From NCBI GenBank assembly GCA_949741915.1, contig CATJOM010000078.1, positions 1-64,000 of the forward strand: 64,000 bases of DNA, in the 5' to 3' direction. The notes below the pieces were generated by a model. The model searched no databases and was not told where the DNA came from. It saw only the letters and a program-made list of their open reading frames with translations. A program made the position numbers and the translations under genes. Shown here one piece after another: positions 53,369-62,887 of this stretch. Source of the DNA: an uncultured Candidatus Melainabacteria bacterium (GTDB taxonomy: Bacteria; Cyanobacteriota; Vampirovibrionia; Gastranaerophilales; Gastranaerophilaceae). Within the stretch, counting starts at the first letter, position 1. Each line of letters begins with the position of its first letter.

Positions 53369-54448
53369 CTACACGGTTTCAAGCGTTTTTAGTTTCCTGT
53401 ACAGCTCCAATTCATTATCTGATATGATTTTTGGAAGAACAATTAATATCTTCACATTTAAATTACCGGCACTGCCATCCTTCTTTGGAAGCCCAAGCCC
53501 CTTCAAACGAAGCATTTTGCCGCTGCTTGTTTTTTCAGGAATTGTAATGGTTACCTTGCCATCTGGCGTTTCAATCTCTTTTTTACCACCTAAAACCGCT
53601 GTCGGAGGCGTTATTTCAATAGTTTTAATTAAATCTTCGCCGTCAATTAAAAAATTTGCATCTTTAATTTTAACAGTAAGGTACAAATCTCCCTTGTTAC
53701 CATAATCATCAGCCCTGCCCTCGCCCTTAAGGCGGATTTTCTGGCCTTCCCTGACGAATTTGGGAATTTTAACAGATAAATTTTTTGAATTTTTTTCTAT
53801 GCCAGAGCCAGCGCAGTGAGAACAAAAAGAGCCTGATGAATTTCCATGGCAGTATCTGCATTTTTGATAATCAGATATTGTAATATTTTTTACACCGCCA
53901 TTAATCACATCTTTAACATTCAAAACAAGATTTTGATTTATATCAAGATTTTCCTTCTGGGCCTTATTGGGATTATCCCTTCTTTTCGAGCTACTTCTAG
54001 GGTCACTTCCGCCCATATTTGTATAAAATCCTGAGTTTCCACCAAAAATATCCTGGTTAAATCCTCTGCCATAAGAGGTTTTAGCACCGCCCGACATTAA
54101 ATCACCAAATATAGCACTAAAGAAATCAGAAAATCCGCCAGTACCACCAGAAGAACCTCTTGCGCCCTGTGCAAACTGCGAAAAATCAAATCCACCAAAG
54201 CCAGATGACGGATCAAAATCTGAACCATTCTGAAACCCTGAACCAAGCATATCATATCTTTGTCGTTTTTCTTTGTCGCCCAATACCTCATATGCTTCGT
54301 TAATGTCTTTAAATTTTTCCTCGGCACCTTTTTCTTTATTTACATCGGGATGATATTTGCGCGCAAGTTTTCTGTAAGCAGATTTTATTTCTGCTTCTTT
54401 TGCATCTCTTTTTACGCCTAAAATTTCATAATAATCTTTATATTTCAT
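53369..54448 (-). CDS. DnaJ/CbpA-like co-chaperone 2 with half zinc domain
   Basis: 359 residues. J domain [54 protein letters not shown] with the HPD. A long Gly/Phe/Ser region follows (~75-150, [21 protein letters not shown] ... [16 protein letters not shown]). Only two CxxCxG repeats are present, CRYCHGN and CSHCAGSG, where full DnaJ has four. The beta-domain end is [36 protein letters not shown]. No Shine-Dalgarno is visible; a TAATAT lies 6 nt before the ATG. Neither dnaK nor grpE is nearby. Confidence 0.9.
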   Translation of the reverse strand: MKYKDYYEILGVKRDAKEAEIKSAYRKLARKYHPDVNKEKGAEEKFKDINEAYEVLGDKEKRQRYDMLGSGFQNGSDFDPSSGFGGFDFSQFAQGARGSSGGTGGFSDFFSAIFGDLMSGGAKTSYGRGFNQDIFGGNSGFYTNMGGSDPRSSSKRRDNPNKAQKENLDINQNLVLNVKDVINGGVKNITISDYQKCRYCHGNSSGSFCSHCAGSGIEKNSKNLSVKIPKFVREGQKIRLKGEGRADDYGNKGDLYLTVKIKDANFLIDGEDLIKTIEITPPTAVLGGKKEIETPDGKVTITIPEKTSSGKMLRLKGLGLPKKDGSAGNLNVKILIVLPKIISDNELELYRKLKTLETV

Positions 54449-54553
54449 AATTTTATATTAATTTATAATTTCCGTTTTTATACAATTTTTAATATTTTAT
54501 TAATAATGTATCCTTAAAACGATAAAACTTATCCGCCAGAAGGCTAGCATCAA

Positions 54554-55408
54554 TTAATGGCTCTTCTTTCTGTATCTCTTACCATCTACCTCATGCACAT
54601 TTTCTATGGCAATGAATGCAGAAGAGTCAATCTCGCTTACAATATCCTTAATCTTTGGAATCTCAATCTTTGTAATAACGCAGTACACCATCTTTGACTT
54701 TGCACCTGAATACCCACCCTCAGCACTTAGATATGTCACACTTTTATCAAGATTCTTCATTATCTCTTTGCCGATTTCTTCATACTTGGGGCTCATTATA
54801 AACACAGATTTTGCCTCATTCACGCCCTGTAAAACAAGGTCTATAGCCTTTGCAGCAATAAAATATGTAACAGCTGAATACATGGCTTTATCTACACCAT
54901 ATACGAAGCCTGCTGCAATGAATATAAAAACATTAAAAAACATTACAATTTCACCCACTGCAAAGGGATATCTTTTTGCAAGCTTTATTGCCATAATCTC
55001 TGTCCCATCAAGCGCTGCATTGCTCTTTAAAACAAAACCTACACCAATTCCAAGTATTATCCCACCAAAAACTGCTGCAATAAAAGTATCCTCTGAAAAG
55101 ACAATGCCTGTTTCAAGAAATATTTCAGAAAACAAAGACAACATGATAACACCATAAAGCATAAGGCCCACGAATGTTTTACCAAATTTCTGAAACGCCA
55201 TAACAACAAAGGGTAGGTTAAACACTATTAAAAATAATCCCAAAGGAAGCTTTGTTAAGTAATTTGCCATGATTGAGACACCTACAACCCCACCGTCAAT
55301 GACGTCTCTGGGAATTAGTACACACTCAATTGCGAATGCCGCAATGGCAGAACCTATTGTAATAAACAATAATCTTAGTAATAATATTTTTAAAAAGCCC
55401 TTAGTCAT
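54554..55408 (-). CDS. YitT-family membrane protein
   Basis: 284 residues from the ATG at 55406-55408. A longer frame upstream would overlap the divergent lipoprotein gene and reads as nonsense. Five to six membrane segments (LLLRLLFITIGSAIAAFAIECVLIP, GVSIMANYLTKLPLGLFLIVFNLPFVV, VGLMLYGVIMLSLFSEIF, IAAVFGGIILGIGVGFVLKSNAAL with DGTE) then the cytoplasmic DUF2179 domain (LSAEGGYSGAKSKMVYCVITKIEIPKIKDIV). Function unknown. Only 22 bp separate it from the divergent gene. Confidence 0.9.
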   Translation of the reverse strand: MTKGFLKILLLRLLFITIGSAIAAFAIECVLIPRDVIDGGVVGVSIMANYLTKLPLGLFLIVFNLPFVVMAFQKFGKTFVGLMLYGVIMLSLFSEIFLETGIVFSEDTFIAAVFGGIILGIGVGFVLKSNAALDGTEIMAIKLAKRYPFAVGEIVMFFNVFIFIAAGFVYGVDKAMYSAVTYFIAAKAIDLVLQGVNEAKSVFIMSPKYEEIGKEIMKNLDKSVTYLSAEGGYSGAKSKMVYCVITKIEIPKIKDIVSEIDSSAFIAIENVHEVDGKRYRKKSH

Positions 55409-55414
55409 GGTTTT

Positions 55415-55424
55415 ATGATAAAAT
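55415..55424. promoter_or_regulatory. overlapping divergent -10 boxes in a 22-bp intergenic gap
   Basis: Plus strand: TGA-TAAAAT, with TAAAAT at 55419-55424 ending 6 nt before the ATG at 55431. Minus strand: TATCAT (55415-55420) ending 6 nt before the ATG at 55408. The two hexamers share 55419-55420. Neither start has a Shine-Dalgarno. Confidence 0.65.
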
Positions 55425-55430
55425 AAAAAA

Positions 55431-56225
55431 ATGAAAAAAGTAAGTCTTTTATTATTAATAATATTTTCTGTATTTCTTTCTGGGTGCGTTAACTCAAGCA
55501 AAGAACCCAAAGATATGTTGTCCAGAATAAAGTTCAGAAACAAGATTGTGATTGGAATTAAAAAAGACTCGAAACCTTTTGGATTTACTAAAAATGGCGA
55601 GCTCGCAGGCTTTGATGTCGATGTAGCAAAGAATATAGCAAAAAGGCTTTTGGGAGATGACAATCTGACAGAGTTTGTGGATGTAACAGCTGATTCAAGA
55701 ATTAGCGATTTAAATTCAGGCAAAGTGGATATAATTATTGCCACAATGAGCATAAACGCAAAAAGGGCAGATATAATAGATTTTACGAGCCCATATTTTA
55801 TAGCAGGTCAAGCTCTTATGATACCAGAGGATTCAAAATTAAACTCCATTGAAAACCTGAATACGAGAAAAGTAGGAATAATATTAGGGTCAACAGGCGA
55901 AAAAACAATAAGGTTGCTTGCTCCAAATGCTATGGTAATAGGAAAAAGAAACTATGAAGATGTTTTCAAATTGTTAAAAGAAAATAAAGTCGATGCAATT
56001 TTAGCTGATGATACTATTTTGTATGGCTTTATTATGGATAATAAAGGCTACAAAATCCTTCCTGCAAGGTACACACGAGAATTTTATGCTATAGCCTTGA
56101 GACAGGGTGAAGAAAACAAGGAACTAAAAGAGGAATTAAACAAAATAATTAATCACATGCAGCAATCTGGAAAACTCAACAGAATAAAGGAAAAATGGAT
56201 TCCAAATTTACAGAAAACGGAATAA
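55431..56225 (+). CDS. amino-acid-type ABC transporter substrate-binding lipoprotein
   Basis: 264 residues. Lipoprotein signal VSLLLLIIFSVFLSGC (lipobox LSGC). The SBP family 3 body is DSKPFGFTKNGELAGFDVDVAKNIAKRLLG, DVDADSRISDLNSGKVDIIIATMSI (as VTADSRISDLNSGKVDIIIATMS) and RADIIDFTSPYFIAGQALMIP, with the Asp and Arg side-chain clamp typical of polar amino acids. No permease or ATPase is adjacent, so it may be a receptor or an orphan binding protein. hppA follows 51 bp later. Confidence 0.9.
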   Translation: MKKVSLLLLIIFSVFLSGCVNSSKEPKDMLSRIKFRNKIVIGIKKDSKPFGFTKNGELAGFDVDVAKNIAKRLLGDDNLTEFVDVTADSRISDLNSGKVDIIIATMSINAKRADIIDFTSPYFIAGQALMIPEDSKLNSIENLNTRKVGIILGSTGEKTIRLLAPNAMVIGKRNYEDVFKLLKENKVDAILADDTILYGFIMDNKGYKILPARYTREFYAIALRQGEENKELKEELNKIINHMQQSGKLNRIKEKWIPNLQKTE

Positions 56226-56276
56226 TGTGTTATAATTTCGCTTGAAATGATGGGTAAAAATAGATAAGGAATTCAA

Positions 56277-58391
56277 ATGAAAAATAAAAGACACATTTTT
56301 TGGGAAGTGTTATTCTGGATAGTTCTTCTTGCCGGAATTTATATGTCATTCGGTGTTTATTTAAAAGATGCAAAGTCAATATTTATAGGAATAATAGCAG
56401 GCGTGACTGCCCTTTTGTTTGCAGCAATTAAAACTGCCAAAATAATGTCGCACGATAGAGGTACAGATGCTATGAGCTCTATCTCCAACAATATATATGC
56501 TGGCGCCATGGCATTTCTTAAAAGAGAGTATTCAATTCTTGCTGTTTTTGTTGTAATAATTGCAGGCCTTATAGCATATTTTCTTAAGCCCGAAACCGCC
56601 ATATGTTTTCTGTGTGGCGCAGCGTGCTCTGCACTTGCAGGATATATAGGCATGACAGTTTCAACAAAATCAAATACAAGAACAGCACATGCAGCCGAAA
56701 GCTCATTGAATAAAGCATTCAGGATAGCCTTCTCGGGTGGCGTTGTAATGGGAATGACGGTTGCAGGTTTAGGACTTTTAGGCTTAACTATTCTTTATTA
56801 TATATTTAAAGACCATGAAATTATAAATGGATTTGCTCTGGGTGCAAGCTCTATAGCGCTATTTGCACGTGTTGGTGGAGGCATTTTTACAAAGGCGGCC
56901 GACGTAGGCGCAGATTTAGTGGGAAAGGTTGAAGCTGGAATTCCAGAAGATGATCATAGAAACCCGGCTGTTATTGCTGACAATGTTGGGGATAACGTTG
57001 GAGATGTTGCAGGAATGGGCGCCGACCTTTTTGAATCATATGTAGGCTCAATCATAGCTGCAATTACACTAGGTGCAATTTGTTTAAACCTAATGGGAGC
57101 TTTTCTTCCAATAGTAATCTCTGGACTTGGAATTTTTGCTTCAATTATTGCGGTTTATTTTGTTAGAACCAAAGAAAACGGAGACCCAATGAAATCATTG
57201 CAGATAGGTACATCTGCTGCGATGCTTATGGTAATTGCAGGCTCATACTTTGTTATTACAAACTGGATTCCAAAGCAAAACGGCGGACTCGGCATATTCT
57301 TTGCACTTCTAATAGGTATCGCTGCAGGAACGTTGATTGGGTATCTGACAGAATACTTCACTTCCTATAACTTTAACCCTGTTAAAAGAATAGCAAAATC
57401 GACACAAACAGGTACAGCTACAACCGTTATTTCTGGTCTTGATATTGGAATGTTATCAACATTTTTCCCAATGGTGATTATAAGTATCGCAACAATTGCG
57501 GCATTTCTTGTTATAGGTGGAATGAATAATTATACTCTTGGCGTATACGGAATAAGTATCGCTGCTGTAGGAATGCTGTCTACTGTTGGAATAATTGTGG
57601 CGGTTGATGCTTATGGCCCCATCTCGGATAATGCAGGCGGAATAGCACAAATGGCAGACCTTGACAAGACTGTTAGGGAAAGGACTGATAAGCTTGATTC
57701 TGTTGGAAACACAACAGCGGCAATTGGTAAAGGCTTTGCGATAGGTTCTGCGGCACTGACAGCGCTAGCCCTTTTGTGTGCCTATGCAACAGTTATTGAC
57801 CTTGAAAATATTGATATATTAAATCCATTTGTAACATCTGGCGTATTGCTGGGTGCATCGCTACCGTTTCTATTCTGCTCATTAACTATGGGGGCGGTTG
57901 GCCGTGCAGCAGAAAAGATGGTGAACGAAGTTAGGAGACAATTTAAAGAAAATCCTGGCATTATGACCCACCAAGTCCAGCCTGATTACAAAAAATGTGT
58001 TGACATTTCAACAAAAGCAGCAATTCTTGAAATGCTTCTACCTGGAATTATCGCAATTGGCGCCCCAATTCTTGTTGGAGTTGGCATCAGCCTTTTGACA
58101 GGAGAAAAAACTCTTGGTGCCCAGGCGCTTGGCGGCTTACTAATGGGGGCAATAACAACCGGCGTTTGCCTTGCTATTATGATGGCAAATACAGGAGGCG
58201 CCTGGGATAATGCTAAAAAATATATTGAGGAAGGAAATTTTGGCGGAAAAGGTTCAGCCCAGCATGCAGCAAGCGTGGTAGGCGATACCATAGGAGATCC
58301 ATTCAAAGATACATCTGGTCCATCCTTAAATATATTAATAAAACTTATGACCATAGTATCATTAGTCTGTGCGACATTGTTTATTGCCTAA
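56277..58391 (+). CDS. hppA: membrane-bound ion-pumping pyrophosphatase
   Basis: 704 residues, about 16 membrane helices. Hydrolyses PPi to pump H+ or Na+. The substrate block DVGADLVGKVEAGIPEDDHRNPAVIADNVGDNVGD is near residues 206-240, with a second acidic loop at DAYGPISDNAGGIAQMA and DTIGDPFKDTSGPSLNILIK at the end. GNTTAAIGKG has Ala at the position that is Lys in K+-independent enzymes, so a K+-dependent type is expected. H+ versus Na+ specificity is not decided. AAGGA precedes the ATG; TATAAT lies upstream near 56230. Confidence 0.96.
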   Translation: MKNKRHIFWEVLFWIVLLAGIYMSFGVYLKDAKSIFIGIIAGVTALLFAAIKTAKIMSHDRGTDAMSSISNNIYAGAMAFLKREYSILAVFVVIIAGLIAYFLKPETAICFLCGAACSALAGYIGMTVSTKSNTRTAHAAESSLNKAFRIAFSGGVVMGMTVAGLGLLGLTILYYIFKDHEIINGFALGASSIALFARVGGGIFTKAADVGADLVGKVEAGIPEDDHRNPAVIADNVGDNVGDVAGMGADLFESYVGSIIAAITLGAICLNLMGAFLPIVISGLGIFASIIAVYFVRTKENGDPMKSLQIGTSAAMLMVIAGSYFVITNWIPKQNGGLGIFFALLIGIAAGTLIGYLTEYFTSYNFNPVKRIAKSTQTGTATTVISGLDIGMLSTFFPMVIISIATIAAFLVIGGMNNYTLGVYGISIAAVGMLSTVGIIVAVDAYGPISDNAGGIAQMADLDKTVRERTDKLDSVGNTTAAIGKGFAIGSAALTALALLCAYATVIDLENIDILNPFVTSGVLLGASLPFLFCSLTMGAVGRAAEKMVNEVRRQFKENPGIMTHQVQPDYKKCVDISTKAAILEMLLPGIIAIGAPILVGVGISLLTGEKTLGAQALGGLLMGAITTGVCLAIMMANTGGAWDNAKKYIEEGNFGGKGSAQHAASVVGDTIGDPFKDTSGPSLNILIKLMTIVSLVCATLFIA

Positions 58392-58410
58392 AAACAAGTT
58401 AAAAACAAAT

Positions 58411-58839
58411 ATGACTGTTAAAAACGAAAAATTCTTAGTACAAACACAGGGTTTCAATGATATTATCGACATAACATTAAGGGTCGATGAGGCAGTTAAA
58501 AAATCTGCTGTAGCTGCAAAATTTAAAAATGCAGCTGTGCACATATTTTCCCCTGGCTCAACCGTCTCAATCACGACAATAGAATACGAACCAGGGCTTG
58601 TTAGGGATATTCCAGAAATTCTAGATGAATTAATACCCCAAAATAAAACGTATCATCACGATGAAACCTGGCATGACGGGAACGGATATGCGCACATAAG
58701 AGCCGCCTTCATAGGAAATGGAATAAATGTTCCATTTGTAAACGGCGAATTGGAACTTGGCAACTGGCAGCAAATTGTACTTATGGACTTTGACAATAAA
58801 CCAAGAACAAGAAGCATAATAGTACAAACGATATACTAA
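58411..58839 (+). CDS. yjbQ: YjbQ/UPF0047 family protein
   Basis: 142 residues from the ATG at 58411; longer frames enter hppA. DITLRVDEAVKKSAVAAKF, TTIEYEPGLVRDIPEILDELIP, YHHDETWHDGNGYAHIRAAFIG and LELGNWQQIVLMDFDNKPRTR are family landmarks, including the metal-binding His residues. The family has been linked to thiamine-phosphate-related chemistry, but its physiological role is uncertain. No Shine-Dalgarno; probably translated as part of the hppA transcript (19-bp gap). Confidence 0.92.
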   Translation: MTVKNEKFLVQTQGFNDIIDITLRVDEAVKKSAVAAKFKNAAVHIFSPGSTVSITTIEYEPGLVRDIPEILDELIPQNKTYHHDETWHDGNGYAHIRAAFIGNGINVPFVNGELELGNWQQIVLMDFDNKPRTRSIIVQTIY

Positions 58840-58871
58840 GAATAGGCCTTATTAAAAATACTGGAAAGTCT

Positions 58872-60476
58872 ATGAAAAGCTTTGAAGATTTTATTAACAT
58901 ACAAAATGATAATGAGTACATCCTCCTAAAATCCAAGGATGATTTAACCTTAGAACATAATAAGAACTCTACGCTGTTTGAAATGACAGGATTTTTGGGC
59001 ACAGCAGGCGAAGCAATCATCGATAAAAACAATAACATCACACTCTTTGTTGACCCTAGATACCACCTGCAAGCTGATTCACAGACTAAGGGCAGAAATG
59101 TCAAGGTTATAAAGCTTGATATGAAAACAAGCCTTGCTGAGGGATTAAAAAACACTTTAAAGGCAGGGGACACGCTCTATATTCCTGCAAAATCAACAAG
59201 ACTTTCAACATTAGAAAATTTTCAAAAAACCCTAAAAAATATTAAAATAAAACCTTATAGCACAAAAGACATAAAATCCGAAAAATCCATCATCGAGACC
59301 GTTAGCCCTAAAATTTGCGGCACTCCATATAATAAGAAGATAGAAAAACTAAAAAAGGCCATAAAAAATAAAAATATTTTTATTTCAAACCCTGAAGACG
59401 TGTCATATCTTCTGAATTTAAGATGTTACAAAACAGAAAATACCTCTGTCATAAAGGCAAAAATGCTTATTTTGGGAGACAAGGCTTATGTTTTCACAAA
59501 CGATATAATGCCAGCATTGAAAGAAATTAAAACCTTGCCCCTAAATAAACTTGATACAGTCTTATCAAGCACAAACGAAGAAATTTTGGTTGATAAAAAT
59601 ACAATCACCATAAATGATTATAACCTGATTAAAAAACCTACCACTCTCAGGAAAAACCCGATATCAAAAATGGCATCATTAAAAAACAAATACGAGATTG
59701 AGCATTTTAAAGATAGTTTTAAAAAACTTGACAATGCCTTGTATAATTTTAGAAACAAAACCAGGGTAGGTTTAACCGAATTTGAGCTTAAAGAAATTTT
59801 CGAGGATGAACTCATTAAAAATGGCGCAAAATGTACGAGCTTTAAGACTATCCTTGCTGTAGACAAAAATTCAAGCTCTATACACTATTCAAGCTATGAC
59901 AAAGATAAAAAGATAAAAGATGGGGACATTCTGCTGATTGATTGCGGCGGATATTATGAAGGAGGCTACGCCACAGATATAACAAGGGTTTTCCTGTGCG
60001 GCAAAGAACCCCGCAATGACAAAATAAAAGAAATTTATACAGCAGTTTTAAGGGCGCAGTTAAACGTATACTTTAATGATTTTGAAGACACAAGCTCTAT
60101 GGATGATTGTGCTAGAAAAATCCTTCAGCCCTATGAAAAACAAGGATTCTTATTTCCTCACTCACTGGGCCACGGCGTGGGCATTCCCGTTCATCAAGCG
60201 CCTCCAACTCTGACTCCAAATCCAACATATAACTGCAAACTACAAAACAATATGGTATTCACAATTGAACCTGGACTCTATAAAGAGAACGATTTTGGGA
60301 TAAGGCTTGAAAATACGGTATATTTTGATAAAAAAAGCAATAAAAAAATATCCCTCTCGAAATTCCCATATGAAGAAAATCTTATTAATAAAAACATGCT
60401 TACAAAAAAAGAATTAAAATGGCTTAATGAGTGGCAAACCGGTGCCAGCCAAAATGATGAGGCGATTGGCAGATGA
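58872..60476 (+). CDS. pepP: Xaa-Pro aminopeptidase (M24B)
   Basis: 534 residues. The N-terminal creatinase-like domains span ~1-290 (NSTLFEMTGFLGTAGEAIIDKNNNITLFVDPRYHLQA). The catalytic domain has LLIDCGGYYEGGYATDITR (two Asp ligands), HSLGHGVGIPVHQAP (His) and FTIEPGLYKENDFGIRLENTV (two Glu ligands). Removes N-terminal residues before Pro. GGAAAG upstream. Overlaps the next gene by 4 nt (ATGA). Confidence 0.94.
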   Translation: MKSFEDFINIQNDNEYILLKSKDDLTLEHNKNSTLFEMTGFLGTAGEAIIDKNNNITLFVDPRYHLQADSQTKGRNVKVIKLDMKTSLAEGLKNTLKAGDTLYIPAKSTRLSTLENFQKTLKNIKIKPYSTKDIKSEKSIIETVSPKICGTPYNKKIEKLKKAIKNKNIFISNPEDVSYLLNLRCYKTENTSVIKAKMLILGDKAYVFTNDIMPALKEIKTLPLNKLDTVLSSTNEEILVDKNTITINDYNLIKKPTTLRKNPISKMASLKNKYEIEHFKDSFKKLDNALYNFRNKTRVGLTEFELKEIFEDELIKNGAKCTSFKTILAVDKNSSSIHYSSYDKDKKIKDGDILLIDCGGYYEGGYATDITRVFLCGKEPRNDKIKEIYTAVLRAQLNVYFNDFEDTSSMDDCARKILQPYEKQGFLFPHSLGHGVGIPVHQAPPTLTPNPTYNCKLQNNMVFTIEPGLYKENDFGIRLENTVYFDKKSNKKISLSKFPYEENLINKNMLTKKELKWLNEWQTGASQNDEAIGR

Positions 60477-61216
60477 TTGAAATTACAAGCATTTCCAACA
60501 ATATCGTTAAAGAAACCACAAAACTTCATATAAAAAAATACAGAAATGAATATATTATCGTCGAAGGCAAAAAAGCTGTAGATGGCGCCATGGAGGCCGA
60601 TTTAAAAATTCAACACATTTTTTCGGCAAATAAAGATTTACTAAAAAATTACGAGAATTTCAAAACCTACCTTACAAATGAAAAAGTTATGGAAAAAATC
60701 TCCACAACAGAAAGCCCTGCAAGCATTTTGGCAGTTGTAAAAAAACCAAAGAATGATATCGAGGGATTCAAAAAGTTCAAAAAAATTGCACTCCTTGATA
60801 ACATAAAAGATGCCGGTAACCTTGGTACAATTATAAGAAGTGCATCTGCATTTAACATAGAAGGAATAATGCTTTACGGCGAATGTACGGATGAATTTTC
60901 ACCAAAAACAATAAGGTCTGCTGCTGGCAATATTTTCAAAATACCAATAATTCATTGCACAACAGAGCAATTGCAAGAATTCAAAAAAACGCATAAAATG
61001 ATAGCAACGGTTGTTAATTCACCAAATGACATTCAAAATTTTGATTCAACAGAGCCTTTTATTATAATGTTTGGCTCCGAGGCAGACGGATTGTGCAGCG
61101 AATTATTAACCTTTTGTAACATTTCATATACAATTCCTATGAAAAAAAATGTAGAATCGCTCAATTTAGCGGTATCTGCAGGAATTGTCTTATATGAAAT
61201 ATTCAAACACCAATAA
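60473..61216 (+). CDS. SpoU/TrmH-family RNA 2'-O-methyltransferase
   Basis: 247 residues. An N-terminal L30e-like substrate-binding domain (YIIVEGKKAVDGAMEADLKIQHIFSA) precedes the SPOUT domain. Motif 1 is LLDNIKDAGNLGTIIRSASAF, motif 2 IIMFGSEADGLC, motif 3 IPMKKNVESLNLAVSAGIVLYE, with the trefoil-knot SAM site. The family methylates ribose in rRNA or tRNA; the exact target (RlmB-like, TsnR-like) is not determinable. Coupled to pepP by the ATGA overlap. Confidence 0.94.
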   Translation: MIEITSISNNIVKETTKLHIKKYRNEYIIVEGKKAVDGAMEADLKIQHIFSANKDLLKNYENFKTYLTNEKVMEKISTTESPASILAVVKKPKNDIEGFKKFKKIALLDNIKDAGNLGTIIRSASAFNIEGIMLYGECTDEFSPKTIRSAAGNIFKIPIIHCTTEQLQEFKKTHKMIATVVNSPNDIQNFDSTEPFIIMFGSEADGLCSELLTFCNISYTIPMKKNVESLNLAVSAGIVLYEIFKHQ

Positions 61217-61305
61217 GACCAAATGTATTATTGCATATTTTGGCCAATTGTTGTATTATTAATAGGCAGTGTGCGTTGGCACCGTTTGTTTATGAAGGAG
61301 CACAA

Positions 61306-61506
61306 ATGAAAGTATCAGCTATTCATATGATTCGAAACAATCAATGCAAAGGCAATAATTGCAATACTTTCAGACAGAATTTTTCAAATAACACCGCCAT
61401 ATCAAACAAAAATTTAGACAATAACGATATTTTTGTCCGTTTAGCCGCCGCCAGCACAAGAGATGCTCGTATCGAAAAAGAGTTATACGAAATGGGTCTG
61501 ATTTAA
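61306..61506 (+). CDS. 66-residue lineage-type small protein
   Basis: The ATG at 61306 is supported by AAGGAG 6-7 nt upstream; further 5' extension to 61231 is not. The protein opens MKVSAIHMIRNNQCKGNNCNTFRQNFSNN, a polar leader with two Cys and a NFS motif, and ends in RDARIEKELYEMGLI, a charged helix. No family recognised. It may share the short aromatic N-terminal motif with 433-990 and 48901-51258. gpsA follows 44 bp later. Confidence 0.6.
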   Translation: MKVSAIHMIRNNQCKGNNCNTFRQNFSNNTAISNKNLDNNDIFVRLAAASTRDARIEKELYEMGLI

Positions 61507-61550
61507 TTTTTAAGCCCGTTCTGATAAAAAGATTTTAAGGAAACAAAGAA

Positions 61551-62558
61551 TTGAAAATTGCCGTTATTGGCCTTGGCTGCTGGGGAATAGTTTTAACAAA
61601 GTTATTAACAGATAATTTTGATGTTGTTTATGGCTGGTCCAGAAGAGAAGACTTAAATGAAACACTTCTAAAAGAAGGTAAAACTACAATACCATTTGAA
61701 ATTCAGCTTGATAAAAAGGTCAAAATAACGAGCGACCTGAAAGAAACAATTAAAGATGCGGACATAATCCTTCTTGTTGTCTCAACATCTGCAATAAGAA
61801 GCGTATGCAAGCAATTAAAAGAATCAGGAATCAAGGACGAACAAATCCTTGTGAATACTTCCAAAGGCCTTGAATTGCCATCGCTCAAAAGAATGAGTGA
61901 AGTTATCAAAGATGAGCTGCCAAACCAAAAATTCGCAGTCCTCTCGGGTCCAACTCTTGCAAAAGAAGTATTGATGGGATACCCTACAGCTGCTAGCGTA
62001 GCTTCATATGACATAGAGACAGCAAAAAAGGTACAAAAAGCTCTCACCGTTAAAAATAAATTCAGGCTTTACACAAATACTGATATGGTGGGTGTAGAAC
62101 TTGGTGGAAGCTTAAAAAATGTAATAGCGATTGCTGCAGGATTTTTAGATGAGATGGACTTTGGCGATAATTCTAAAGGTGCACTTTTAGCTCGCGGAAT
62201 GGCAGAGATTGCAAGAGTTGCGATTGAATTAGGCGCAAACCCTTCTACAATGTGGGGTTTATCAGGCATGGGCGATTTAATTGCCACCTGCTCAAGCCAC
62301 CTAAGCAGAAACAACACGGTTGGCAGAATGCTTGCACAGGGCAAAAAAATTGATGACATTTTAAAGAGCCTTGGCTCGGTTGCAGAAGGCGTTAAAACCT
62401 CCAAAGCTGTTTGCGAACTTGCAGAAAAACTAAATATAGAAACACCAATTTCAAATGCCATTTACAGGGCTGTTTATTCAAAAGAAAATTCAAAAGAAAT
62501 ATTTTTAAGCCTTATGAACCGTGAACTAAAAGGCGAAGAAGAGTTTATTAAAAAATAA
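61551..62558 (+). CDS. gpsA: glycerol-3-phosphate dehydrogenase [NAD(P)+]
   Basis: 335 residues. Reduces dihydroxyacetone phosphate for phospholipid synthesis. The start is TTG (61551) with AAGG about 10 nt upstream. IGLGCWGIVLTKLL is the nucleotide-binding loop (GxGxWG). LVNTSKGLE, VLSGPTLAKEV, GGSLKNVIAIAAGFLDEMDFGDNSKGALLARGMAEI (catalytic Lys) and GLSGMGDLIATCSSHLSRN are all present. Confidence 0.96.
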   Translation: MKIAVIGLGCWGIVLTKLLTDNFDVVYGWSRREDLNETLLKEGKTTIPFEIQLDKKVKITSDLKETIKDADIILLVVSTSAIRSVCKQLKESGIKDEQILVNTSKGLELPSLKRMSEVIKDELPNQKFAVLSGPTLAKEVLMGYPTAASVASYDIETAKKVQKALTVKNKFRLYTNTDMVGVELGGSLKNVIAIAAGFLDEMDFGDNSKGALLARGMAEIARVAIELGANPSTMWGLSGMGDLIATCSSHLSRNNTVGRMLAQGKKIDDILKSLGSVAEGVKTSKAVCELAEKLNIETPISNAIYRAVYSKENSKEIFLSLMNRELKGEEEFIKK

Positions 62559-62663
62559 CGCCAGTCAATTTTTAATATGGCAAACTAAAAATATATTACA
62601 CCCAGTACCCATCGAAAATATTAAAGCCAATTATACTCATAATATTGTTCATGACTGCCGTTC

Positions 62664-62885
62664 TTATTCAGCAAAATCAAAAAATACTTTGGGATGGACC
62701 TCTAAGCCTTTAGCAATTTTTCCTATCATAGTAATTGATGTATTTAATTTACCTGTTTCAATTCTTCCAATTGTAGTATAACAAACATCAACAATTTCGG
62801 CCAATTTCTCCTGGGAATATTTCTTTAATTTTCTATATTTTCTTATATTTTGCCCAATTTGCTTTAGAAGTTTTTCATCAACCAT
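62664..62885 (-). CDS. XRE-family HTH regulator
   Basis: 73 residues from the ATG at 62883-62885. A single Cro/C1-type HTH: IGQNIRKYRKLKKYSQEKLAEIVDVCYTTIGRIETGKLNTSITMIGKIAKGLEVHPKVFF. No effector domain. The gene lacks a Shine-Dalgarno and has TATATT at the leaderless position. Its start region overlaps the strong promoter of the divergent mini-gene at 62959, so it probably represses that gene. Confidence 0.9.
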   Translation of the reverse strand: MVDEKLLKQIGQNIRKYRKLKKYSQEKLAEIVDVCYTTIGRIETGKLNTSITMIGKIAKGLEVHPKVFFDFAE

Positions 62886-62887
62886 AC

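Noticed and set aside
55409-55753. 115-residue N-terminal extension of the YitT protein
   Set aside because: It would be antisense to the lipoprotein gene and lacks the membrane-protein pattern; the ATG at 55408 starts the conserved region directly.
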